In this document: piece after piece, positions 25,798 to 34,739 of the stretch
Layout: each line of letters begins with the position of its first letter
How positions within the stretch are numbered: the stretch's first letter is position 1
Assembly (NCBI GenBank): GCA_046154695.1
Contig: JBJXFI010000330.1
Coordinates: 1 to 36,209, forward strand
From: DALYLB01 sp046154695
GTDB taxonomy: Bacteria > Acidobacteriota > Blastocatellia > RBC074
Length of the DNA: 36,209 nt
Direction of reading: 5' to 3'
The notes under the pieces: generated by a model
What the model saw: the letters and a program-made list of their open reading frames with translations, nothing else
What the model was told of the DNA's origin: nothing
Database searches by the model: none
Translations under genes and position numbers: made by a program

Positions 25798-26472
25798 CTA
25801 CTTCGTGGTCTTGATGAGAATTTCGGTTCCCTGTTCGAGCTTGACCTTGTTGCTGCCCTGAATGTAGGTCGATCCGGCGCCAACGCCGGCGCCGATCGCC
25901 GCTCCGACGGCCGCGCCCTTTCCGCCGCCGGCAATTCCGCCGATGATCGCGCCGAGGGCGGCGCCCCCGCCCGTGCGAACGGCCGTCGTCTTGCCTTTGC
26001 TGCCGCTCTTGACGTTGCCCTCTTCATCGACTTCCTTCACCGTGTCCTCGCCGTAAACCTTGACGACCTGGGCGGCCGTGGAAATCGTCTGGCCGCTGGT
26101 CAGGCGAACGGTGTCGAAGGAGAGCGAAATCTCGGTCTTCCCTTTCAATTTGCCCGACTGGTTGATCCTGGCGATGTGGCCTTCCACCGTCGCATCGGCG
26201 TAATTGCTCGGCGAGAGCACGACGGCCCGGAACTTGTCGCCATCGTTCGCTTTCGCGGTGTCGATTTCATCCTCCAACCGGATCTTCATCTCGGTCCCGC
26301 GGGGAATCGTCGGCGCGGCCGGCTTTGCCGCCGGCCGGCTCTTGACCGTGCTCGATTTCGACTTCCGCCTCGGTTTTGTCTGCGCCCCGGCCTCGATCGC
26401 CGACAGCGCCAGAATCGCCACACAAATTACAGCCAGAATACGCGTCGCCCGATGATGATGAAAATGATACAT
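25798..26472 (-). CDS. Secreted glycine-zipper protein
   Basis: The 224-residue product has a signal peptide (ILAVICVAILALSAIEAGAQ), a basic Ser/Lys/Pro linker, a beta-rich middle (residues about 55-125, beginning IPRGTEMKIRLEDEI) and a C-terminal glycine zipper (GGGAALGAIIGGIAGGGKG then AAVGAAIGAGVGAG). Glycine zippers form tight helix pairs in membrane or outer-membrane-associated proteins. The middle region recalls a surface-exposed domain common in Acidobacteriota proteins with a TEMKIRL-like start. No enzyme motif is seen. The start is fixed by AGGAGG eight bases before the ATG. Confidence 0.8.
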   Translation of the reverse strand: MYHFHHHRATRILAVICVAILALSAIEAGAQTKPRRKSKSSTVKSRPAAKPAAPTIPRGTEMKIRLEDEIDTAKANDGDKFRAVVLSPSNYADATVEGHIARINQSGKLKGKTEISLSFDTVRLTSGQTISTAAQVVKVYGEDTVKEVDEEGNVKSGSKGKTTAVRTGGGAALGAIIGGIAGGGKGAAVGAAIGAGVGAGSTYIQGSNKVKLEQGTEILIKTTK

Positions 26473-26554
26473 AACGGCATCCTCCTAATCGTTCTTGTGA
26501 AACATGACTCTCTTTGGGGAGTTCTGGATTCGAGGATGAAGCTTAGCAACAAAA

Positions 26555-26578
26555 CCCCGAGGAGGCAAAACCTCGGGG
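26555..26578 (-). other. Terminator-like hairpin in the leader of the glycine-zipper gene
   Basis: CCCCGAGG and CCTCGGGG form an 8-bp stem with an 8-nt loop. On the minus strand it is followed by TTTTGTT, the look of an intrinsic terminator, yet it lies about 80 bases upstream of the gene it would precede. It could be an attenuator. Confidence 0.4.
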
Positions 26579-26721
26579 AGGACGCTCGTTCCATTTACTA
26601 AGCCGGCATCGATCCCTATAATCGGCGCTTTCAAATCATGGCGAGAGCGGCGTTTCCTTCCGCGAAGCCCCCTTCAACCCAGGCTCTACCAAAGCGGCGT
26701 CAAGCCGCGGCACGTCAGATT

Positions 26722-27813
26722 ATGCTGAAAAAAATATTCGCCCTCGAAAATTTGATGAACTGGCTGCTGCTCTTCGTTCCGATCGCGGCGGTATTGGAAT
26801 TCACGCATGCGAATCCGACCGCGGTCTTCGCGGCCTCGGCGCTGGCGATTATTCCGCTGGCGGGATGGATGGGACGGGCGACCGAGCATCTGGCGGAGAA
26901 GATGGGGCAAGGGATCGGCGGGCTGCTCAATGCGACCTTCGGCAATGCGGCCGAGCTGATCATCGCCCTGATGGCCCTGCGAAAGGGGCTTTATGATGTC
27001 GTTAAGGCCTCGATCACAGGATCGATCATCGGGAATATCCTGCTCGTGTTGGGGCTGAGCATCCTTCTCGGCGGCTTCAAGTATCCGCGGCAGGTCTTCA
27101 ACAGGACGGCGGCCATGCTCGGATCGACGCTGCTGACGCTTTCGGCCATTGCCCTGGTGATGCCGGGCATCTTCCACCTTCTGACGGCCGGAAAGCCGAA
27201 TACGAACGAACAGGACCTGAGCCTGGAGATCGCCATCGTCCTGATCATCACCTACGTGCTGAGCCTGATCTTCACGCTGCGAACCCATTCCCATCTATAT
27301 ACCGGCGGCGTGGACGAGGCGGCCGAAGAGGAGGCGATCGGCACGCATGGATGGAGCCATGCGAAATCGATCTCGGTCCTGCTCACAGCGACGGTCCTGA
27401 TAGCCGTGATGAGCGAATTTCTTGTGGGAGCTGTCGAGGCGACCTCGCACCAGCTCGGATTGACCGAGGTCTTCGTGGGGGTGATCCTCGTCGCGATCAT
27501 CGGAAACGCGGCCGAGCATTCAACGGCGATTCTCGTGGCGATAAAGAACAAGATGGATCTGGCTCTCAACATCGCGATCGGCTCGAGCATGCAGGTCGCG
27601 CTCTTCGTCGCCCCAGTGCTGGTCTTCGCCAGCTATCTTTTCGGCAAGCCGATGAACCTGCTCTTCACGCCGCTCGAAATCGTCGCCGTCAGCGTCTCGG
27701 TGCTGATCGTAACCATGATTTCACAGGATGGAGAGTCGAACTGGATGGAGGGAGTGCTTCTCCTGGCCGTCTATACGATTCTCGGATTGACCTTCTATTT
27801 CCTCCCGGCCTGA
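26722..27813 (+). CDS. CaCA-family cation/proton antiporter (CAX/ChaA-like)
   Basis: The 363-residue inner-membrane exchanger has about eleven helices and probably exports calcium or another cation in exchange for protons. The two inverted alpha repeats are clear: GLLNATFGNAAELIIALMA and ILVAIIGNAAEHSTAI, both with the GNAAE core. The acidic loop between the halves is short (VDEAAEEEAIG). Met 26722 (LKKIFALENL) is used; the in-frame extension to 26638 lacks family character. It is divergent from the glycine-zipper gene and convergent with the HExxH gene 17 bases away. Confidence 0.92.
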   Translation: MLKKIFALENLMNWLLLFVPIAAVLEFTHANPTAVFAASALAIIPLAGWMGRATEHLAEKMGQGIGGLLNATFGNAAELIIALMALRKGLYDVVKASITGSIIGNILLVLGLSILLGGFKYPRQVFNRTAAMLGSTLLTLSAIALVMPGIFHLLTAGKPNTNEQDLSLEIAIVLIITYVLSLIFTLRTHSHLYTGGVDEAAEEEAIGTHGWSHAKSISVLLTATVLIAVMSEFLVGAVEATSHQLGLTEVFVGVILVAIIGNAAEHSTAILVAIKNKMDLALNIAIGSSMQVALFVAPVLVFASYLFGKPMNLLFTPLEIVAVSVSVLIVTMISQDGESNWMEGVLLLAVYTILGLTFYFLPA

Positions 27814-27829
27814 GGGGAGAGGCGCGCGA

Positions 27830-28609
27830 TCAGGGCGTGACAGCCATAACGGTCTTGGATCGAAGGGGTTTGCTCGCGACAAGCTCTTTCCAAACCAGGA
27901 CCTCCATGGCTTCGGCCTGCCGCTCCAAGGATCGGAGGAGCTCATCCCGCCGCGACAACCGGCGCTTCAAATCGGCTGGAATGTACTCCGTCTTCCTGTG
28001 GGGTTGAAACTTCAGCAATAGCTCATTGGTCTTCTCGACCGACTCCTCGACCTGCCTCGTGCGGTCGAGGTTGGTCAGGATATGGATGGCGTGAGAGAGC
28101 TCATGCCCCAGCACTTCGACATAACGCTCTTCCCGATTCAGCTTTTCAAAGGGGATGAACCCATCCGCCCGGGCCGCGACGGGCCCGACATAGGCCAGAT
28201 CGATATTGGAGAGAATGAGCTTGATCGTTCCGACATGGCGCTCTCCGCGCGGGTCGGAACGCTCGATGACAAAATTTCCCGCCGTGCAGGTCGCCACCCG
28301 GTTATTTCGCGTCACCTCCACATACACCGTATGCCCGCTGGTCTCGATCCATTGCCACATCCCCCACAAGGTCGGATGCAGCGGCTGCTGGCTCGCATCG
28401 ACGGCCAGCGCGATCGACTCAATCACCCGCCATCGCGCCAGCTCCCTGGCCGAGAGCCGGGTCGTCACCAGTCCCGACGGCTCCGCTTTCGGGGCCGTCT
28501 CCGCGGATGAACTCCACGTTGCTCGCTCCTGCCCCGCTGCGGTGATTGAAATAATAACGGTTGTCAGCAGCGCCCATTGCGCCGCGGCCATCCACTGACG
28601 CTGCAGCAT
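27830..28609 (-). CDS. Exported HExxH-motif protein, putative zinc metallopeptidase
   Basis: The 259-residue product has an N-terminal hydrophobic segment (QWALLTTVIISITAAG) consistent with export. The middle holds VEVLGHELSHAIHI with H169-E170-x-x-H173, the zincin active-site pattern. A possible third ligand Glu lies in RQVEESVEK about 20 residues later. The C-terminal third is charged and helical. No named peptidase family was recognised, so activity is inferred from the motif and export only. AAGGA lies six bases before the ATG. It converges with the antiporter gene. Confidence 0.7.
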   Translation of the reverse strand: MLQRQWMAAAQWALLTTVIISITAAGQERATWSSSAETAPKAEPSGLVTTRLSARELARWRVIESIALAVDASQQPLHPTLWGMWQWIETSGHTVYVEVTRNNRVATCTAGNFVIERSDPRGERHVGTIKLILSNIDLAYVGPVAARADGFIPFEKLNREERYVEVLGHELSHAIHILTNLDRTRQVEESVEKTNELLLKFQPHRKTEYIPADLKRRLSRRDELLRSLERQAEAMEVLVWKELVASKPLRSKTVMAVTP

Positions 28610-28789
28610 ATGGCATCCTTGGCAAAGCTGTTGATTTTGAGGGGCTGATCTCTTCTTCTGATGAAGATCGATTCGGTGAACACGTTCGCGGGGGAGCAGA
28701 CCGGCCGATTATAGTCGAGATTCCCCTCCGGGCGGTACGTTTTTCTTCAGGATATTTCCTCTCCTCCCCGGGAAGAGGAATCGAAGCGG

Positions 28790-28920
28790 CTGAAAAGGAG
28801 AAGGGCTCGAAACGCCTCACACGCTTCGAGCCCCCAATGCGATTTTCTCACACTATGCAGATTTGGCGATCTTGGAGATGCCGATCAATAGCCTCACTCT
28901 ATTCCTCGGCGTCGATCACC
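28790..28920. ncRNA. Candidate structured RNA element, copy 1 (strand undecided)
   Basis: It starts CTGAAAA and ends GATCACC. Hairpin 1 pairs 28803-28814 with 28822-28833 (one mismatch) around the loop CCTCACA. After AATGCGA (28836-28842), hairpin 2 has an outer stem GATGCCGA/TCGGCGTC (28877-28884 and 28906-28913, one G-U), a 2x2 internal loop and an inner stem AATAG/CTATT around the loop CCTCACT (28892-28898). GGCGATC at 28865-28871 can pair with the terminal GATCACC at 6 of 7 positions. The arrangement repeats in copy 2. On the minus strand hairpin 1 is followed by a U-rich stretch. Confidence 0.45.
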
Positions 28921-29084
28921 GTTCTTGGGGAAGTAAACGCCTCGGCCCTCCCAATGTTCCCGTATGTTTTTGAAAAATTTCTTAGTGGCAAAAATTCATG
29001 GCCGGAAAGGAGCGGGGGCGAACGGCCCGCGCCTATCATTTCAGGCGCCGGTCTGGCGCCAACCAGCCATTGGAAAAAAAGGCC

Positions 29085-29214
29085 CTGAAAAAGTTTAAGG
29101 GCTTGATGGCGCCTCACTCGCCATCAAGCCCAAATGCGAACTTCTTTACGGAAGGATCAGTGATCATTTTGGCCGCTTTCGGGTACCCTCACTGTACCGT
29201 CAAGCATTGATCAC
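29085..29214. ncRNA. Candidate structured RNA element, copy 2 (strand undecided)
   Basis: It starts CTGAAAA and ends GATCACC like copy 1, 295 bp further on. Hairpin 1 pairs 29099-29111 perfectly with 29119-29131 (13 bp) around the loop CCTCACT. AATGCGA is at 29133-29139. Hairpin 2 has nested stems GTGATCA/TGATCAC (29160-29166 and 29208-29214), GCTT/AAGC (29175-29178 and 29202-29205) and GGTAC/GTACC around the loop CCTCACT (29187-29193). Stem bases differ from copy 1 but pairing is kept. On the minus strand hairpin 1 is followed by TTAAACTTTTT, then a small GCCCT/AGGGC hairpin and T7. Confidence 0.45.
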
Positions 29215-29366
29215 CTTTGCTTTTGAGAGCTACACGCCCGAGCCCGGAAAAAGTTCCCGCGGGATCGATATTTTCCTAATTTTTTTATCCATAGAGAGAA
29301 CGGGGGATTGGGAGGGAGCGGGGGGCTTGAATCCGGGGGAGAACCCGTGCTATTTGATTCGCCCTT

Positions 29367-29395
29367 TTGCAAAGGCCGCGGATCTGTTCTATGTT
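29367..29395 (+). promoter_or_regulatory. Candidate topA promoter
   Basis: TTGCAA (29367-29372) and TATGTT (29390-29395) are 17 bp apart, a sigma-70-like arrangement 44 bases before the topA start. Confidence 0.45.
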
Positions 29396-29439
29396 CTGGG
29401 GCCGGAGAAAGTGAAAAGAGAATGGGATTACATTGAATT

Positions 29440-31986
<2,547 letters not shown>

Positions 31987-32032
31987 GCCCCCGGGACCGT
32001 CGAGCCCCGGCTCGACGCCTCGTTGCAAAGGA

Positions 32033-33457
32033 TCATGAGCAGGCCGCGTCATCAGCGGCCTGCTTTTTTGCAGACCCTGGATCCCTGATCTCCAGCATCA
32101 CCTCCGGCGACTCCACCAAACGGAAGCGCAGGCCGAGCGGGACCCTGCCCGGGGGAAGATCCGCGGGAACCTGGACATCGACGCGATAGTCCGCGATGTC
32201 GGCCACGAAGCCGACGAACGACGGGACGAGTTCGCGATCGCCGAGAAGGACGCGCACATTCCCGCAATTTGCGGCCGGGTCCAGGCCGACGGCGGAGATC
32301 TGCAAATGGGATTTCGGCCCGCGGGAATGGAGATCCGTGCCGAAATCGTGGGCGTTGCGGACGGTGAAGATGATCGGCGCGGCAGGCCGTGCGTCCAGCA
32401 ATTCGATCTCGACCGTGGGCGAGGCCGCGCCCCGCTCCGTCACGATCCGAACCGGAACGATGCCCGGCGAGGCCTCCGCGGGAACGCCGGCTTCGATATA
32501 GGTCATCTCCTCCGGGGATTCTGAAACCGCCCGCCGCAGCGCCGCTTCGAAATGCGGCCGAACGCGCCCGGCATACCGGGGCGTCACCGGCCGGCCGCCG
32601 TACTCCACCTTCAGAGTATTCGCGTCCACCCATTCGGAATCGAGCCCCGACACGGCGAGCGCCAGCCAGGCTTCGTCGCCCCCCTTGGGTATGAGGTTGA
32701 CCGCTGCATTGTCCGCCCGCGCATGAAAATGAATCCGGGGCTGCTCGAAGAGGCGCGCCGGGCGCGCGATCCTCTTCCGCAGCGTCGTCCAGCAATATCC
32801 CGTTCCGCCGCCATAGACGCTTACGAGCTGGGCGCCCAGTTCCCGCGCCAGCGCGCGCATCTCGCGCTCTGAAAACGTGGCGCCCGCCCAGGTGTCCTTT
32901 TCCAGCGCATCGTATTCGACGGCCTCGACGCCGTTCGTGTGGAGTTTGATGATTCCCCCCGGCCGGGTGACGCGGAACGCGTCGCGAATGTTCGAGACGA
33001 TCACCTCCTTGCCCGGCACGTGCTGAAAGACATAGGCTGAAAAGACGGCGTCGAAATAGTCGTCCGGCAGGGCCGCGAAGTCGACGCCGCTGGTTTCGTG
33101 GAAGCGCACATTGGGAAGGGCGTGGAGGCGCGCCCGCGCCGCCGCGATCATCTCTCCGGAGACGTCGGTCGAGTGGACCTCTCCGAAGATCGCGGCCAGG
33201 GGCTTCGTCATACGGCCGATGCCGCAGCCGATCTCCAGCAATCGCAGCCCTCGAGGATCCCTCCCGCCGGTCAGCAGTGAAAGCTCCGGCAGCACCAGAA
33301 TCTCCATCTCCCGCATCCCCGATGCGTCGAACTCCTCTTCCGTCTGCTCACGCTTCGCCGTGTTGATGTACCATTTGGCGTTCTCGCGCGCGCGGCCGTT
33401 CCAATCGGCTTTCATCACCTGTGCGAGTTGCTCGAGATTTCGTGTAGAATCGCTCAT
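32033..33457 (-). CDS. SAM-dependent methyltransferase with C-terminal beta-rich domain
   Basis: The 474-residue product has a class I methyltransferase domain: motif I LLEIGCGIGRMTKPL, EVHSTDVSGEMI, and FDAVFSAYVFQHVP with LRVTRPGG-type post-motif read as FRVTRPGGIIKLH. The first residues (KADWNGRARENAKWYI) are typical of this subgroup. The last 230 residues carry two or three immunoglobulin-like segments (VTPRYAGRVRP, GIVPVRIVTERG) of the kind that holds repeated sequence in bacterial carbohydrate- or envelope-linked proteins. The substrate is unknown. Met 33457 or Met 33415 could be the start. The 3' end overlaps the topA terminator. Confidence 0.82.
   Translation of the reverse strand: MSDSTRNLEQLAQVMKADWNGRARENAKWYINTAKREQTEEEFDASGMREMEILVLPELSLLTGGRDPRGLRLLEIGCGIGRMTKPLAAIFGEVHSTDVSGEMIAAARARLHALPNVRFHETSGVDFAALPDDYFDAVFSAYVFQHVPGKEVIVSNIRDAFRVTRPGGIIKLHTNGVEAVEYDALEKDTWAGATFSEREMRALARELGAQLVSVYGGGTGYCWTTLRKRIARPARLFEQPRIHFHARADNAAVNLIPKGGDEAWLALAVSGLDSEWVDANTLKVEYGGRPVTPRYAGRVRPHFEAALRRAVSESPEEMTYIEAGVPAEASPGIVPVRIVTERGAASPTVEIELLDARPAAPIIFTVRNAHDFGTDLHSRGPKSHLQISAVGLDPAANCGNVRVLLGDRELVPSFVGFVADIADYRVDVQVPADLPPGRVPLGLRFRLVESPEVMLEIRDPGSAKKQAADDAACS
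32039..32069 (+). terminator. Intrinsic terminator of topA, inside the convergent methyltransferase gene
   Basis: GCAGGCCGC (32039-32047) and GCGGCCTGC (32055-32063) form a perfect 9-bp stem with a 7-nt loop, followed by T6. It lies 53 bases after the topA stop and within the last codons of the minus-strand methyltransferase gene. A weaker hairpin (CGTCGAGC/GCTCGACG, 31998-32017) lies between. Confidence 0.85.
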
Positions 33458-33470
33458 CTGGGAATAAATT

Positions 33471-34010
33471 ATGAGATCGAAAAATATCGTCCTGTTGCTG
33501 TCCCTGGCGCTCGTTCTTGCGACGAGCGCGCCGTCCCAATCGAAATCGGCCTCGCCGCGCGCCGCGGTCCAGTCGTTCTTCAATCTGCTGAAATCGCAGA
33601 AATACGACGCCCTCTACGATTTTCTCCCCTCGGACCTGCAATGGCAAATGACGCGTGAGCAGCTCGCGATGAGCCTCAAGCGGCTGGATGCCTTCCTTGT
33701 GATTGAGAGGCTGGAGATCGGGCGCGTGCAGGAGCGAAAGGACTTCGCCGTCGTCGACACGACGATCTACGGCAAACTCAGGCAGCCGATGAAGATCAAT
33801 GAGGAGGAGATCCGGGAGGGGCGCGTCTCGGGCCAGCAGTTTCTCCACCGCGAATCCGGCGTCTGGAAGGTTGCCACGGCCGACAACCGGTCGCAGAGCT
33901 TCTTCCTGAAGCGAAATCCGGAGTTCGACGAGCAGTTTCAGCTCACCCGCCCAAAATTCGAGTTCCGGCGGAACGGCCAGTGGGCCGCCATGGGGCCGAA
34001 GCGGCAATGA
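33471..34010 (+). CDS. Small exported hypothetical protein (NTF2-like fold possible)
   Basis: The 179-residue product has a signal peptide (NIVLLLSLALVLATSAPSQ). The mature part begins SPRAAVQSFFNLLKSQKYDALYDFL, the pattern of NTF2-like/DUF4878 small domains, followed by beta strands (DFAVVDTTIYGKL, VWKVATAD). No catalytic residues are evident. GGGAA lies eight bases before the ATG. Its start is only 13 bp from the divergent methyltransferase start, so regulatory sites must overlap coding sequence on at least one side. Confidence 0.72.
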   Translation: MRSKNIVLLLSLALVLATSAPSQSKSASPRAAVQSFFNLLKSQKYDALYDFLPSDLQWQMTREQLAMSLKRLDAFLVIERLEIGRVQERKDFAVVDTTIYGKLRQPMKINEEEIREGRVSGQQFLHRESGVWKVATADNRSQSFFLKRNPEFDEQFQLTRPKFEFRRNGQWAAMGPKRQ

Positions 34011-34028
34011 AGCCGCCGGGAAGCGGGA

Positions 34029-34616
34029 TCAGCGCATCTTCCCGATCGTCTGCTGCCAGGTAAGCGACTTTCGCAGGACGGCGAGGCGCGCGCGGTCGGG
34101 CTCCTCCGCCAGCCGGTCGAGCTGATCGACAATCGCCGTCATCACCGAAAAGGCAAAGAGATTCGCGTGCGTCTCGACATGCGCGTAATACGCAAGCTGC
34201 AGCGCCCCTCGGTTGTCGCGATGGAAAGCCAGCACCTCCTCGGCCGCCATCGTCTCCACGTGGGAGTTGATCGGCAGCACGACCCCCGGCACCCCCTGAT
34301 GCGCCCCTTGCGCATCCTGCCAGCCGAGCAGAAGCAGTCCGATGAGCACCCCCTGCTCGTTCAGGTAGTCCGGCATGAAGACATTGTTATGCTCCCGCGG
34401 CGTCGTCAGCCGCGGGCCGAAATTCCCGTAATCGGGGTTGATCAGCAGGGAATCGTAGATCACGCCGACCACCACCCGTTCTCCGGCTGGAATCCGAACG
34501 AACTGTCCGAAGTGATAATCATCCATCTTCGGCGAATCGCCTGTCTCAAGCGAATCGAGGATGCGCGCGGAATAGTCTACGTGGGAATTGGATTTGATGA
34601 TCTTCGCAATCAGCAT
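34029..34616 (-). CDS. HAS-barrel-like stand-alone protein of unknown function
   Basis: The 195-residue product has an N-terminal beta-barrel-like region: AKIIKSNSHVDYSARI, EDYHFGQFV-type strand read as DDYHFGQFVRI, and VVVGVIYDSLLINPDYGNFGPRL. This recalls the HAS-barrel at the N-terminus of HerA-type ATPases, here without any ATPase domain. The C-terminal third is helical (HVETHANLFAFSVMTAIVDQLDRL). Similar stand-alone proteins occur in cyanobacteria and Acidobacteriota as I recall, with no assigned role. Family placement is tentative. No strong ribosome-binding site precedes Met 34616. Confidence 0.65.
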   Translation of the reverse strand: MLIAKIIKSNSHVDYSARILDSLETGDSPKMDDYHFGQFVRIPAGERVVVGVIYDSLLINPDYGNFGPRLTTPREHNNVFMPDYLNEQGVLIGLLLLGWQDAQGAHQGVPGVVLPINSHVETMAAEEVLAFHRDNRGALQLAYYAHVETHANLFAFSVMTAIVDQLDRLAEEPDRARLAVLRKSLTWQQTIGKMR

Positions 34617-34670
34617 GCAGACGATTGTACCTGATCACGCTCCCTTTTCGGGATGGAGGCGCAGGAATTT

Positions 34671-34739
34671 TGCCACGAAAGAACACGAATGTTCACGAAT
34701 GTCTGTCTGATTCGTGAACATTCGTGTTCATTCATGGCA
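34671..34739. repeat. Long perfect inverted repeat (ACGAATG type)
   Basis: Arms 34681-34700 and 34710-34729 are a perfect 20-bp inverted repeat with a 9-nt loop, made of ACGAAT-GTTC words; the outer TGCCA/TGGCA extends it. It overlaps the stop of the ABC gene, so the hairpin may end that transcript. The repeated words suggest a dispersed genomic repeat. Confidence 0.75.

Larger units (their letters stand above)
28610..29439. other. 830-bp gap without a protein gene; holds structured elements and the topA promoter
   Basis: No frame in this divergent gap has family similarity, a good ribosome-binding site and suitable codon use. It contains a hairpin at 28756-28780 (TTCCTCT/AGAGGAA, loop starting CCTCCCC), two copies of a roughly 130-nt structured element (28790-28920 and 29085-29214), and a promoter-like pair before topA. 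The base composition is more AT-rich than in neighbouring genes, with runs such as T7 at 29279-29285. Confidence 0.6.

Noticed and set aside
28899..29210. Short open frames on both strands in the gap before topA
   Set aside because: No similarity, no ribosome-binding site, and they cross the paired hairpins.
29205..29225. GATCACCTTTG at the end of copy 2 as a 16S rRNA 3' end
   Set aside because: Only a short match to the GGATCACCTCCTTT end; the preceding sequence is not rRNA.
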